64,000 nt of DNA. It comes from G963691835 sp963691835 (GTDB taxonomy: Bacteria > Pseudomonadota > Alphaproteobacteria > Thalassobaculales > Thalassobaculaceae). Each line of letters opens with the position of its first letter. The stretch's first letter is position 1. Below the pieces are notes generated by a model that made no database searches, had not been told where the DNA came from, and saw only the letters and a program-made list of their open reading frames with translations. Both the position numbers and the translations under genes were made by a program. The stretch covers positions 1,302,001-1,366,000 of the forward strand of contig OY829383.1 in the NCBI GenBank assembly GCA_963691835.1, read 5' to 3'. Shown here piece by piece: positions 16,813-25,840 of the stretch.

Positions 16813-17607
16813 TTATGCGGCCTTCATTGGGAGGCTGCTGTATGCCGCCTGTCCGTGTTCTGCGATGAAGTCCGATTTCTCCTTGGCGTTCTTAAAGTCC
16901 GCCTTGGACCGATAGCGGTGCTTTCCGGTCGGCGCCTTCTTGTCGCCAGCACCCGCGCCGCTACCGGCCGCATCGGAGGCTTTGAACGCAGGACCGAAGG
17001 TCTCGGACTCCTTAAGCTCGGTCACCAGACCGGCAATGGTCATCCAGCCCTCGCCACCGGCTCGCGGACCACCGTCAGCGCCAATGACGCGGACGTGGTG
17101 TTGGCCGTCCTCCTCCACAACGCGCGCCTTGGAAACGACGTGCGGGAGGAGCAGTTCAACCGAACCACCAGCGGCGGCAATGGCCGACTTGGCGGTGCTC
17201 TCAACGAGGTGCTTATGGAGTGCCGCATCCTTGGACGCGATCACCTTATCCTTGGCCTCAAGCTGGGCCGCGTGCTTGGTCTCGATCCCGGCCTTGAGCT
17301 TGTCCCACTCCTCGTTCTTGGTTGCCTCAAGCTCATCCACCCGACCGGCCTTGGTGCGGAGGTCCGCGATCTCGTCCGGGTCGATTCCCTCGAACCGGGC
17401 GGTGACTTCCTCCATCCCCTTGATCGCGTCCTTCTTCAGACTGCGCTCTTTCTCCAGGGCCGACTTAAGGCCGCTCACATCCTCAACGCCGGTTGCGTCA
17501 AGGCGAAACGTCGTTTTGCCGTCCTTGTCGGTGTGCTCGAGATAGAGGTCACGGTACTGCTCGTCGACGGACTCCAGGGTGTCGACAAACCCTTCCAGCT
17601 TAGGCAT
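16813..17607 (-). CDS. Capsid scaffolding protein
   Basis: A 264-residue highly charged protein beginning MPKLEGFVDTLESVDEQYRDLY. A coiled-coil region (~residues 45-130; LKSALEKERSLKKDAIKGME and DELEATKNEEWDKLKAGIE) is followed by a small domain and a basic Lys-rich C-terminus (GKHRYRSKADFKNAKEKSDF). This composition and the position directly upstream of the major capsid gene identify a scaffold, which assembles with capsid protein and is later removed. Read-through from the DUF115 gene is likely (18-nt gap). Confidence 0.85.
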   Translation of the reverse strand: MPKLEGFVDTLESVDEQYRDLYLEHTDKDGKTTFRLDATGVEDVSGLKSALEKERSLKKDAIKGMEEVTARFEGIDPDEIADLRTKAGRVDELEATKNEEWDKLKAGIETKHAAQLEAKDKVIASKDAALHKHLVESTAKSAIAAAGGSVELLLPHVVSKARVVEEDGQHHVRVIGADGGPRAGGEGWMTIAGLVTELKESETFGPAFKASDAAGSGAGAGDKKAPTGKHRYRSKADFKNAKEKSDFIAEHGQAAYSSLPMKAA

Positions 17608-17625
17608 CGGGGGTCTCCGGGTTTA

Positions 17626-18537
17626 CTACGCTGCGAAATTCAAACTCGACGCTGACTGGATCGTCGGAACGTCGTGGCGGAGCAGCGCATTGGTTACGCT
17701 GTCGCCGAGAACCTTGACGGGGGCACCGGCCTTGATCTGCAAAGCCAGATGACCGGCGGACGCCATGAGGTCCGCCTTGGTGAACCACGGCGTGCCGTCG
17801 AGCTTGCCGTGATCGGTAAGCCACGCCCCTTCGTTCCCCGCCTTACCTTGGGCACCTGGGGCGTAGTAGGCGCGCTCGGGATCGCGGGCGCCGAAGTCGC
17901 CACCGGCCACAACCACACGGCGAAAGCCAAGCCAGAAGGCCAGGACGACGGCGCGGTTGAGGACGTTGTAGCCTCCCTCCATCACGGGCAGATCCATATC
18001 CGGCCAATAGTGGCGATATAGGTCCACCTCGCACATGCCGCGCTCCTCGTCGCGAGCGCCGCACGCGGACATGAATAGCTCGACATTGTTCCCCGCCGAC
18101 AGGCAGTGATCGAACAGGACCGGGTTGCACGAGACCGCGAGGAGGTAGGTGATTCCCTCCACCAGTTTGGTCTTCTCGACTTGGTGTTCCGCCGGGTCCA
18201 TGGACACTGAGTAGGTCAGGTCGAACCCGCGTTCGGACAGGAGCCGGATGGACTCCTTGCACGCGATAAACACCCACTTCTTCCGCTGGTACTCGCGAAG
18301 TTCGCGGAGGACGGCGGGTTTAAGTAGCGAGGGGCCGGACCCACAAACGACAGCCCCACGGGCGCCACTGTGTCGGCCAAACTCAACAACCGGCAACCCG
18401 CGCGCCGCCGCTGAGGCGATGTGCTCGGGGAGCTTGGATTGCCATTTGTTCTTGAGCTTCATGTTGAGTTGCCGGGCCGGGGCTGGGCGGGCAACGGGAG
18501 CGGCCCCCATGGGCCACGGGGGCAAATCGTTCATCAT
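17626..18537 (-). CDS. DUF115 / MptE-like protein (6-hydroxymethylpterin pyrophosphokinase-like fold)
   Basis: A 303-residue protein. The ARGAVVCGSGPSLLKP segment is the GSGPSL phosphate-binding loop of the DUF115 (MptE-like) family; later landmarks are ESIRLLSERGFDLTYSVSMDP and FRRVVVAGGDFGARD. In bacteria this family occurs in flagellin/surface glycosylation (Maf-type) or pterin metabolism. Its presence between MuF and the scaffold is unusual and may belong functionally with the sugar cassette 11735-15047. Start is the first of two tandem ATG codons (18537/18534). Confidence 0.75.
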   Translation of the reverse strand: MMNDLPPWPMGAAPVARPAPARQLNMKLKNKWQSKLPEHIASAAARGLPVVEFGRHSGARGAVVCGSGPSLLKPAVLRELREYQRKKWVFIACKESIRLLSERGFDLTYSVSMDPAEHQVEKTKLVEGITYLLAVSCNPVLFDHCLSAGNNVELFMSACGARDEERGMCEVDLYRHYWPDMDLPVMEGGYNVLNRAVVLAFWLGFRRVVVAGGDFGARDPERAYYAPGAQGKAGNEGAWLTDHGKLDGTPWFTKADLMASAGHLALQIKAGAPVKVLGDSVTNALLRHDVPTIQSASSLNFAA

Positions 18538-18559
18538 CGGGGTTGTCGGGGGTGGCGCG

Positions 18560-18673
18560 CTAGCGGCGCTTGATCGGCATTGGGCGAGCCTTCTTCGCAG
18601 TCAGCTTGCCGCCCCTGGACTTGCGCTTCGCGGTCGAGGCGACCTTGGAAGCGTATCCCTTAGACATCGGCAT
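18560..18673 (-). CDS. Small basic protein (37 aa)
   Basis: A 37-residue protein, MPMSKGYASKVASTAKRKSR..., with 13 Lys/Arg and no acidic residues. AAGGAGG lies 8 nt before ATG 18673. It overlaps the end of the MuF gene by 14 nt. Tiny basic proteins of this type occur between portal/MuF and scaffold genes in many alphaproteobacterial phages, possibly binding DNA or the inner capsid surface (inference). Confidence 0.72.
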   Translation of the reverse strand: MPMSKGYASKVASTAKRKSRGGKLTAKKARPMPIKRR

Positions 18674-19811
18674 TCTCAAACCTCCTTGCCGCTCGGGCTT
18701 GCAGATCGGCAACCGAAAGCGGTCTGCCGGTTTCATCGACAAGATCCGCGAACGTAATCCTGTCTTCCCTCCAGAGCTTGGCCTTGGTGGTGCCAAGGAC
18801 GCGGTTCTGGAAGTCCGTAGGCTTGGACCGTAGCCAAGCCTCGTATCCGATTTCCGGCGGCGGTTTGCCGTCCAACCGCGCCGCGATGCTCCGTTGCGTG
18901 GCCGCAACCCGGTCCTGGGGGAACCCGCGCTCGCGGAGCTTGCGGGCAATGAACTCGTCCCGCGACGCCGGTCGCCCGCCGGTCGAGATGCCCGTGATCT
19001 CATCCCAACCCTTAAGGAGCGGGGAAATCTGGCTGCGGCAATTCCAGTGCAGCGGTGGTGGCTGGAACGGTCGGTCGTGCCCAATGGGCTTCCGATCCAT
19101 GTCCCAGGCCAGTTGAGAGCGCACCATGCAAATCTCGCTGGTGCGACCGTCTAGGGTCGAGATGTGGACATACCCCTTCACGACGTCCGTATGGCTCGCC
19201 AGGGTGGCCACACGGGCCGCCTGAGCCACACTCTGGACGCTGGTCCGGGTTAGGGCCTCCGCCGCGTGGCGGGGCACCCGCATCATGTTACGGACGCGCC
19301 GTGCGAGCGTGTCGTTGGTGTCACCGCGTAGAAGCCCCAGGTGCATCTCGTCGGCGAATCGGCGCTTGAGGTGGATACGCTGTCGACTCCAATACTCCCC
19401 GGCGGGTGTGCCGAGGATCAGGTTGTCGTCCGCGAGGCCGATAAGGGTGGCGTCGTCGATAAGCGGTTGGGCGAGTTGCACGCCGACCGCCGCGTTGATG
19501 TCACCGAGGATGGCCGCTTGCTCGGCGACCGCTAGATCCCGGAGATCGCCGCGTACTGCGCGCCGCGCCTCTCCGTAGTGTTCTGAGATGACCCGCCCGA
19601 CTTCCTCTAGGAGCTTGTCTAGGCGCTTCCGCTGAAACGCGGTGCGGGTCACGCCGGGCAGGTCTGCGGTTAGTGTTTCGATACGGAGCCGATTTTCCAG
19701 CTTGGCCAAGATGCGGCGGATCTTCCGCCGTGTACCACCCTTCACCCGCTCAAGGTCGACCGCGTGTTGGGTCAGTCCGTCAAGCAGCCTCTCGCTCGCG
19801 CTGTCCGGCAT
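18660..19811 (-). CDS. MuF-type head morphogenesis protein (SPP1 gp7-like)
   Basis: A 383-residue protein. The N-terminal half is helical and charged; the C-terminal half has the MuF domain landmarks: RHAAEALTRTSVQSVAQAAR, VHISTLDGRTSEICMVRS and PPLHWNCRSQISPLL. In the family this is a minor head protein bound near the portal. ATG 19811 is preferred to a TTG six bases upstream because GGAGG is 9 nt before it. It overlaps the preceding 67-residue gene by 32 nt, consistent with coupling. Confidence 0.88.
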   Translation of the reverse strand: MPDSASERLLDGLTQHAVDLERVKGGTRRKIRRILAKLENRLRIETLTADLPGVTRTAFQRKRLDKLLEEVGRVISEHYGEARRAVRGDLRDLAVAEQAAILGDINAAVGVQLAQPLIDDATLIGLADDNLILGTPAGEYWSRQRIHLKRRFADEMHLGLLRGDTNDTLARRVRNMMRVPRHAAEALTRTSVQSVAQAARVATLASHTDVVKGYVHISTLDGRTSEICMVRSQLAWDMDRKPIGHDRPFQPPPLHWNCRSQISPLLKGWDEITGISTGGRPASRDEFIARKLRERGFPQDRVAATQRSIAARLDGKPPPEIGYEAWLRSKPTDFQNRVLGTTKAKLWREDRITFADLVDETGRPLSVADLQARAARRFENADV

Positions 19812-19983
19812 TGGCAAGATCCTCCAGATCCCACCCGTGCTCGATAGCAGCCTCCAGGGCTGGCTCGACTATCCGGGCCAGTGTTTGCCAGAACTCCGGC
19901 GACCCGTTGCCGCTGCTGGCGTAAGAGGCCGCCGCAACGAGTTGTTGGGCGATTTGTTCCTGTGTCATCGACGGCTTGGCCAT
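19780..19983 (-). CDS. Small conserved phage protein preceding MuF
   Basis: A 67-residue acidic helical protein (MAKPSMTQEQIAQQLVAAAS...) with a GAGGGGG ribosome site 5 nt before the ATG. It has no recognisable domain. It lies between the portal and MuF genes and overlaps the MuF start. Possible small head or assembly factor. Confidence 0.65.
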   Translation of the reverse strand: MAKPSMTQEQIAQQLVAAASYASSGNGSPEFWQTLARIVEPALEAAIEHGWDLEDLANAGQREREAA

Positions 19984-20064
19984 GAATACCCCCTCGACTG
20001 GCGTGAGATCGTTGTGAAATCACACCATCCGATTGTGTAACCGTCAAGCGTTGAGGTTAATGAC

Positions 20065-21459
20065 TCAGATTTCCTCGGACTCTTCGTCCAAGTTGCCATT
20101 GTTTTCCCCACCCTCTGCCATTAGCAGTTCGGCTTCGGTGTCAGCGTCGAACTCGTCCGATAGAAGGCCCCGCCGGGTCAACTCGGTATAGAGGGTCTGG
20201 CGGCTGATCTCACCGGCCACCCGAAGCTCAAGCAGACGCTGAATGTCGGCGTCCCCGCCGACCGCTTCCTCGAACTGGAGGTTCGGCTTAACCACGGGTT
20301 CGTCCGGCAAGCCCCGGAACTGCGCCATGGCGAGCAGCGCGTTCTCCAGCGTGTCCTTGAGGCCAAGCGCCCAGGCGACAAGCTGGCTGTTAGAGCTGGC
20401 CTCGTTAATGGCCCGCTCGGTTGCCGTCTGGTCGCCGGGCGCTTTGGATAGAATCGGCTCCAGGGACAGAACCGCCATAGCCTCCTCAAGCGCCACCAGA
20501 TCGGCCGCACCGGCCTGGATGGCCCCGCCCGAGTGTTCGACGAAACCGAACTTGGCGTTCTCGTTGCTGCTTTGGAGAACGGTGTTAGGCGCGAAAACGA
20601 TCTCGGAGTCTTCCTCAATGCCCGTGGCCGACAGCATCGGCACGCGGGCGAAGGACAGGATGTTCCGTTGGTCGCTGGCCGACTGCCAGTGCGTGATGTT
20701 GAGATCCGCCAAATCCTCGAAAGGCGGCTCACCCACCATCTCGCCGGTTTGGTGGGTGTAGAACGCAAAGAGGGGCACACTCCCAAGCGAGAGCGGTCCT
20801 TGTTCGTGGATGGCCCAATCACCGCTGTCGTTGACCTTGCGGTAGACGCGCCACCAGTCCGGTTCGATGACCCGGATCTGCTCTATCTCACTGACGTTGA
20901 AGTCGCCGTCCGGCTCGTCCACGGACTCCAGGATACGAACCTGAGTCAGCGCGACCGTGCCGCCTACGCGCTCAACCCGCCAGCCGATCACCCGCTCCGC
21001 AGGGATGTGAACCATGTAGGGGCGAAGCCCAGCCTCGCGTTCGTCGGCCAGGGTGGCACCCTCAAGACCCGGCGGGTGGTCCACCAGGACGAACGACACG
21101 CCCGCCTCCACGGCGTCCTGAAACACCGCACGGGCGAATACGGACAGGTGGTTGCCCTGAAGGTCCACGTCCTCGACCCATTGGCCGATCTGTTCGCCGT
21201 AGGTGCCGTCCTCCAACAGGAGTTCGTCGGCGAAAACCTTGCTAACCACGTTGCGGACGGCTCGGCGGTAATAGTTTGTGAGAACCGAACGGTCCAGGCG
21301 CGCCGTGTATGCCTTGTCGGACTCCCCGTCGAATTGCGGTAGGAAGGTCTGGCCCGCCTCCCGCATCGCCCGCGTACCGCCCATGAGTGCGCGGGTCTTG
21401 CGCCACACCTTGGCGGCCTCGCTATGGGCCAGGAGCGGAGTCGCTACGTCATTGCTCAC
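20065..21459 (-). CDS. Portal protein (DUF4055 family)
   Basis: A 464-residue protein. From the GTG at 21459 it begins VSNDVATPLLAHSEAAKVWR; key DUF4055 landmarks are RALMGGTRAMREAGQTFLPQ, YYRRAVRNVVSKVFADE, FVLVDHPPG and LADLNITHWQSASDQRNILS. The TATERAINEASSNSQL helix toward the end is typical. It forms the dodecameric DNA channel at the capsid vertex. GTG 21459 is used because it lies one base after the terL stop with GGGAGC upstream; the open frame continues into terL but would overlap it by ~190 nt. Confidence 0.86.
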   Translation of the reverse strand: MSNDVATPLLAHSEAAKVWRKTRALMGGTRAMREAGQTFLPQFDGESDKAYTARLDRSVLTNYYRRAVRNVVSKVFADELLLEDGTYGEQIGQWVEDVDLQGNHLSVFARAVFQDAVEAGVSFVLVDHPPGLEGATLADEREAGLRPYMVHIPAERVIGWRVERVGGTVALTQVRILESVDEPDGDFNVSEIEQIRVIEPDWWRVYRKVNDSGDWAIHEQGPLSLGSVPLFAFYTHQTGEMVGEPPFEDLADLNITHWQSASDQRNILSFARVPMLSATGIEEDSEIVFAPNTVLQSSNENAKFGFVEHSGGAIQAGAADLVALEEAMAVLSLEPILSKAPGDQTATERAINEASSNSQLVAWALGLKDTLENALLAMAQFRGLPDEPVVKPNLQFEEAVGGDADIQRLLELRVAGEISRQTLYTELTRRGLLSDEFDADTEAELLMAEGGENNGNLDEESEEI

Positions 21460-21460
21460 G

Positions 21461-22846
21461 CTATAGCTCCCGCTGTCTGGTTGTGTGTCGTTTGGCCGTG
21501 ACCCGGTAGCGCGTTTCATCCGCGCAATGGTCCTCGGCCTCGGTGTCGTACTCGTCTGGTTTAAGCTCGTCGCGCGGCAACGTGGGGACCGTCCGTATCC
21601 AGTTCCGGCACCCATCAAACACATACAGGTGCGGGTCCTCCGTCCGGCCATTGGCCGCGTGGAGCATTTCCCGGATCATCTGGACGCCCGTGCGCCTGGA
21701 CCCCGGACCCTTTTGCGCCTTGACCCACTTAACCCGATGCTTGGCCATGGCGTCGGCGATGCTATGGCCGTCGACCACATCCCAAATGGACGAGTCCGCA
21801 GGGCCGGGACGAACCCGCTTTCCCCACGGGGCCGCCTTCTCAATCTCCAGAATGCCCTTGGCAATCTGGCCGCTGGTGTAGCGAAGGCCGGTGTTGGGCT
21901 GGCCGTTCCATCCGTACCACTCCGCGATCCGAAACAGCGAGCGCGGCGGGAAGTGCCGCGTGGTGCCGTCCGCCAGAACAGCCGGTGCGTCGTCTGCCTC
22001 GGCCCACCATCCAACCGAGAACGGCGCCGCCGACCCCCAATCGAAGGAACGGTCAATGCGCCAACTCGCGGGAATGTCGAATGGCCGTAGAACGTGCGTC
22101 CCACGGTTCCACACGTCGTCGATGATGCCACCCGCCGTGATGTCCCAGGACCCCTCCAGCCACGCCTTCCTGCGGTTAGGGTCGCTTTGTGCTTTGATGG
22201 ACCGAATGTAGTCCGCGTCGTTCTCTAGGAGCGCCTTGTTCTCGTTGTACCGACCGAAGATCCGTACCCGCTCGCGCTCGTTTCCAATACGAATAACCGT
22301 GCCGGGTGGCTTGGGGTCAATGAACCGGGCCTTGACCCAATGGTGTCCGACGCCGAACGGGTTGGTCGTTGCTCGGATCATCCGGGGAACGCCAGGGTGG
22401 CCCGACCGGCAGACCGACATCATTGTCACGTAGAGTTCGTCCGACGCCCAGTTTGTTAGCTCCTCCCAGCCGACAAACGGGTATTCGTGGCCGTGATAGG
22501 CCCAATAATCGCTTGGTTTGGCGGCCTGTCGTAGCAATAGCTCCTCCCCGTCCGGGAAGCGCCACTTGTGCTGATCGCCCGCCACCCACCGGGCACCAGG
22601 GCAAGCCAACCGGAACCACCGTTGGGACTTCACAACGAGGTCTTGAAGCTCCTTGTATGTCCGCCGGAAGATGACTCCGCGCCACCGGCTCCCATACCCG
22701 CACTCGACGTGCTGGAGGAACGCCATAAGCAGGCATTCAGTTTTTCCGACGCCTCGTGTTCCGTCGTAAAGCGCCTCAAATATCGGACACTCAAGGAAGG
22801 ACTGCTGTGACCCCGGAAAAGGTTTCCAGGTCGACGGGTCATACAT
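21461..22846 (-). CDS. terL: Terminase large subunit
   Basis: A 461-residue packaging motor. Walker A GTRGVGKT is at residues 29-36, the Walker B region is FVGWEEL at ~123-129, and the coupling motif region has MIRATTNPFG. The C-terminal RNase H-like nuclease domain shows FDWGSAAPFSV as the first acidic motif and a late acidic motif, DTEAEDHCADETRY. It overlaps terS by 8 nt and is followed one base later by the portal start. It cuts concatemeric DNA and drives it into the prohead through the portal. Confidence 0.92.
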   Translation of the reverse strand: MYDPSTWKPFPGSQQSFLECPIFEALYDGTRGVGKTECLLMAFLQHVECGYGSRWRGVIFRRTYKELQDLVVKSQRWFRLACPGARWVAGDQHKWRFPDGEELLLRQAAKPSDYWAYHGHEYPFVGWEELTNWASDELYVTMMSVCRSGHPGVPRMIRATTNPFGVGHHWVKARFIDPKPPGTVIRIGNERERVRIFGRYNENKALLENDADYIRSIKAQSDPNRRKAWLEGSWDITAGGIIDDVWNRGTHVLRPFDIPASWRIDRSFDWGSAAPFSVGWWAEADDAPAVLADGTTRHFPPRSLFRIAEWYGWNGQPNTGLRYTSGQIAKGILEIEKAAPWGKRVRPGPADSSIWDVVDGHSIADAMAKHRVKWVKAQKGPGSRRTGVQMIREMLHAANGRTEDPHLYVFDGCRNWIRTVPTLPRDELKPDEYDTEAEDHCADETRYRVTAKRHTTRQREL

Positions 22847-23417
22847 CGATAACCGGAGCCGCGAGTTCCTGCTGGATCTCGATAGCCCGGCGCTCCCATT
22901 CGTCCGCGTCCTCGGCCATGCCCGGCAGGATCACCAACCCACGCACACCGTTGTCGACGACCTGGGGGTCGTCCCCGCCGTCGATACCCATGAGCTTCGA
23001 TTGGAACGCCATAATCTTGAGCGCGGCGGCCTGGGCCTTGAGGTCCGGCGGCAACCGCTGGCCCTCCCCGACCACGCGACCGATGGCGTCACCCCACACG
23101 GCCCGTAGCAGCTTTTCGGCTCGCTCCATCTGGAGGTCGCGGTACTCCTCCGCGCTATCCAACGTCGCGGATTTGAGGTCACGGAGTCCCCGCTTAACGG
23201 CGTCATAAGCCCTCGACCGGTGGGACAGATTCAGCGCCCCCGCGATCTCCTCAAAGGTCGCCCCAGCGATCCGAAGCTGGAGTGCCCGCGTTGTGTTCTC
23301 TTGTGCGGCCACATCGCGCGGCCTTGTGCTCGGAGGCTTCCTGGGCTTCGCGGCCCGCTTTGGCCGTTTGCCTTGGTTTTCCCCGTCCTCCGGTAGGGGT
23401 GTGATCTTGATAGCCAC
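22839..23417 (-). CDS. terS: Terminase small subunit
   Basis: A 192-residue protein, GTG start at 23417 with GGGAGG 6 nt upstream. A basic N-terminal tail (KRPKRAAKPRKPP) is followed by a helix-turn-helix (ALQLRIAGATFEEIAGALNLSHRSRAYDAVKRGL, residues ~45-78), a central coiled-coil oligomerisation helix and an acidic tail. This is the usual layout of small terminases, which recognise the packaging site. It is the first gene of the late operon and overlaps terL by 8 nt. Confidence 0.88.
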   Translation of the reverse strand: MAIKITPLPEDGENQGKRPKRAAKPRKPPSTRPRDVAAQENTTRALQLRIAGATFEEIAGALNLSHRSRAYDAVKRGLRDLKSATLDSAEEYRDLQMERAEKLLRAVWGDAIGRVVGEGQRLPPDLKAQAAALKIMAFQSKLMGIDGGDDPQVVDNGVRGLVILPGMAEDADEWERRAIEIQQELAAPVIDV

Positions 23418-23478
23418 GCTCGACCTCCCGTCGATCCTGCGCTCATCCCGAGCATTTTTTTACGATTTGAACAATTTG

Positions 23479-23510
23479 TTATTGTGTATTCACAATAAAT
23501 GAACTATATT
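23479..23510 (+). promoter_or_regulatory. Promoter with overlapping palindromic operator
   Basis: An AT-rich island between terS and the plus-strand gene 23561. A perfect palindrome, TTATTGTG-TATT-CACAATAA, spans 23479-23498. The -35 TTGTGT (23482-23487) lies inside it and TATATT (23505-23510) sits 17 nt downstream. Sixteen of 20 positions match the site at 34564-34583, and 14 of 20 match the cI/cro site at 43786-43805. It is inferred to be a repressor or Cro operator. A small GGGGG/CCCCC hairpin follows in the leader at 23521-23537. Confidence 0.72.
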
Positions 23511-23560
23511 CATGAGTGTAAGGGGGAGTTAACCCCCACAACCACAACGGAGTACATCCA

Positions 23561-24151
23561 ATGAAAACCTTCACCAACAAATCCAATGCGAACCGCGCGG
23601 TTAAGGCCCTCATCGGCAAGTTCGGTGACGAGACGGCGTTCCGCGATATGTTCGATGTCGAGGTGGTTCAGGACGGCGAGCGGTTCCGCCCGGTGTTCTT
23701 TGCGGCGACCGATGAGGCCGTTGCTTGTTCCATCCACGTCGCGCAGAGCGGTTTCTACGTCACCAACGATTGGGACAAGTTCCAGGCCGAGGCCGGGTCC
23801 GCCGAGGACACCATTGCTAGCGTGATCGAGAAGGCCGCCGAGATGGACGTCGCGGCGATTGCCGAGGCCACGGCCCCGGCGGCCGATCCGAAGCCCAAGA
23901 AGGTGTCCGGTCGCGAGCAGAAGCGCCTAGACGTTCTGGCACGGGCCGAGGCCGGTGAGATCCTTCCTCCCCCGGCGTTTGCGCCTAGCGCGCAGAAGTC
24001 CAACGTCCGCCGGGCGGAAGAGATGTACGAGAACGCCAAGGTCGGCAACCTCGGCCTGATCATCGACATGAAGATCGACGGCAAAGCTCACAGCGCGGAG
24101 ATGGTGCGGCGCTACCGCGACCTCCTCATCAAAGCCCTGGAAGCCAAATAA
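23561..24151 (+). CDS. Hypothetical protein under a repressor-type operator
   Basis: A 196-residue protein (MKTFTNKSNANRAVKALIGK...), with GGAG 8 nt before the ATG. The N-terminal ~75 residues look like a small alpha/beta domain; residues ~95-140 are Ala/Pro/Lys-rich linker (DPKPKKVSGREQKRLDVLAR); the C-terminus (VGNLGLIIDMKIDGKAHSAEMVRRYRD) is helical. No family recognised. It lies on the plus strand against all its neighbours and has its own promoter, so it may be expressed at a different time or in the lysogen. Confidence 0.75.
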   Translation: MKTFTNKSNANRAVKALIGKFGDETAFRDMFDVEVVQDGERFRPVFFAATDEAVACSIHVAQSGFYVTNDWDKFQAEAGSAEDTIASVIEKAAEMDVAAIAEATAPAADPKPKKVSGREQKRLDVLARAEAGEILPPPAFAPSAQKSNVRRAEEMYENAKVGNLGLIIDMKIDGKAHSAEMVRRYRDLLIKALEAK

Positions 24152-24402
24152 TGGCCTACACCTTCCAAGCCCCTTGGGAGGTGGAGGGAGCGGCGAACGC
24201 GCAAGCGTTCGTCGCCTTCTACCACGGCGGGCGGGGCAACCGGCATCGGGTTGAGTGCCGAACCCTTGAGGAAGCAGCCCGCGAGGCCACGAGGCTCCAA
24301 GCAACATGCTCCGGGGGGCGCCGCGCAATGGTCTACGCCATAGATCAGCTTGGCCGCTCCTGCCACATACCCCGCGCTCAATGGGAGCACCTTGCGCCCT
24401 AG
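24151..24402 (+). CDS. Small hypothetical protein coupled to the 23561 gene
   Basis: An 83-residue protein (MAYTFQAPWEVEGAANAQAF...). Its ATG shares the last base of the upstream TAA (TAATG), so translation is coupled. Basic, with CRTLEEAAREATRLQATCSGG in the middle. No known family. It converges with the ParB-methylase gene, ending 4 nt before that gene's stop. Confidence 0.65.
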   Translation: MAYTFQAPWEVEGAANAQAFVAFYHGGRGNRHRVECRTLEEAAREATRLQATCSGGRRAMVYAIDQLGRSCHIPRAQWEHLAP

Positions 24403-24406
24403 CGGG

Positions 24407-25822
24407 CTAGGCGGCGGCCTCCTCGTCTTCAGGGGCCGCCACTATCTCTCCGAACTCGCAATCACCAACCGCAGCCGCAGCCGCCTTGGGATCGCCCTTG
24501 ACGAACACGAGGACGTTCTGGTGCGTCTTGCCCAGCTTGCGGGAACCGGTGAACTGCTTTCCCACGCGGATCGGCAACGACCCGACAGCGGTAACGAGGA
24601 TGGCCTCGTTGTAGTACTCAAGGCCCGCGTCACGGAATGCCTGGACCGTGTCGCCCACGAAATCCCGATACATCCCGGCCTTGTCGCGCACCTCGCCGAC
24701 CACAATGCAAGCGAAGCGGTCGTGTTTCAGCATGAAGGCCGCCTTGGCGATGATCTTGCTGTAAGCGTCCGTGAACCCGGCATAGTCCATCGTTGAGATG
24801 TCTGCCGGGTCGTCGCTGTAAACCTCAAGATCCGCATAAGGCGGGCACATAAACAGGAAGTCGGCTTCGACTCCCTTCGCAATCTTGTCGATGTTGGCGC
24901 TGTCGCCGATGTGCCAAACGGGAGCGGGCTGGACGCCCTCCATCTCAGCCCACTGCTCGCGGTTTGCTTTGACCTGGTTCTCGCTCAGATCGACGCCGAT
25001 GTATTGACGCCCCAGGTGTGCCGCGACGATCCCCCGCACACTCCCGCCCGCGAACGGGTCCAGGATGGTGCCGCCTTTAGGGGCGAACCACCGGTAGGCA
25101 AGCTCGCAGAGCACGGGGTCGAAAATGCTTTTTGCCTGGGTGGCGTTCTTGACGTTCTTCCCCTGCTGGGCGCGGTAATGGTCAAAGGCCTTGGCCGCCC
25201 CCTCGTAAGTCAGGTTGTCCGCCCGGCCTAGCTCGCTTCGGATGCCGAGGTCCATCCATGAGCGTTTCCGCTCTTGCCACCAACCCTCACGGGCGTTGAG
25301 CACCGTGAACGGCGGAATCCCGAAGCGGTCAGCCAGGGATCCCGCGCCGCCGCCTTCGCCCTCACCCGACAACGGCGCGTCCTGTATCGCCAATAGGTCC
25401 CGGATCTCCTCATCGCTAAATCCGATGACCGGGAGATCGAAGCCCTCCTCATGGAGCCGCCCCAACTCACCCGCTAGAGCGTCCCAATCCCATGTCGCAT
25501 TCTCGGCCAGCTTGTTGTCGGCGATCACATAGGCCCGCTTCTCGGCGTCCGTGAGGTGCGCCAAGCGGATACAGGGCAGGGTATCCAGGCCCAAGAGGTT
25601 AGGAAGCGCCTGGACCCCGTTATCGCGCAGCAGGCGCGCCGCTAGGACGCGACCGTGCCCCGCGATAATGCCGTTGTCGTTGTCGATCAGGATCGGGTTG
25701 GTAAACCCAAACTCCTTCATCGACGCGGCGATCTGCGCCACCTGTGTCTCGCTATGCTGTCGGCTGTTGCCCGCATAGGGCAGGAGCGCGTCGAGCGCGA
25801 CCTGTTCGATTGTCGGTTCCAT
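24407..25822 (-). CDS. ParB-like nuclease domain fused to DNA methyltransferase
   Basis: A 471-residue protein. The N-terminal ParB-like domain (residues ~5-95) has NPILIDNDNGIIAGHGRVLAA and ENATWDWD, typical of phage ParB/sulfiredoxin-fold proteins. The C-terminal N4/N6 methylase domain has TILDPFAGGSVRGIVA (SAM motif I) and FLFMCPPYADLE (PPY catalytic motif IV), in that order. It probably modifies phage DNA against host restriction; the recognition site is unknown. GAGAGG lies just upstream of the ATG at 25822. Confidence 0.88.
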   Translation of the reverse strand: MEPTIEQVALDALLPYAGNSRQHSETQVAQIAASMKEFGFTNPILIDNDNGIIAGHGRVLAARLLRDNGVQALPNLLGLDTLPCIRLAHLTDAEKRAYVIADNKLAENATWDWDALAGELGRLHEEGFDLPVIGFSDEEIRDLLAIQDAPLSGEGEGGGAGSLADRFGIPPFTVLNAREGWWQERKRSWMDLGIRSELGRADNLTYEGAAKAFDHYRAQQGKNVKNATQAKSIFDPVLCELAYRWFAPKGGTILDPFAGGSVRGIVAAHLGRQYIGVDLSENQVKANREQWAEMEGVQPAPVWHIGDSANIDKIAKGVEADFLFMCPPYADLEVYSDDPADISTMDYAGFTDAYSKIIAKAAFMLKHDRFACIVVGEVRDKAGMYRDFVGDTVQAFRDAGLEYYNEAILVTAVGSLPIRVGKQFTGSRKLGKTHQNVLVFVKGDPKAAAAAVGDCEFGEIVAAPEDEEAAA

Positions 25823-25840
25823 GGGCCTCTCGGGAAGGCG

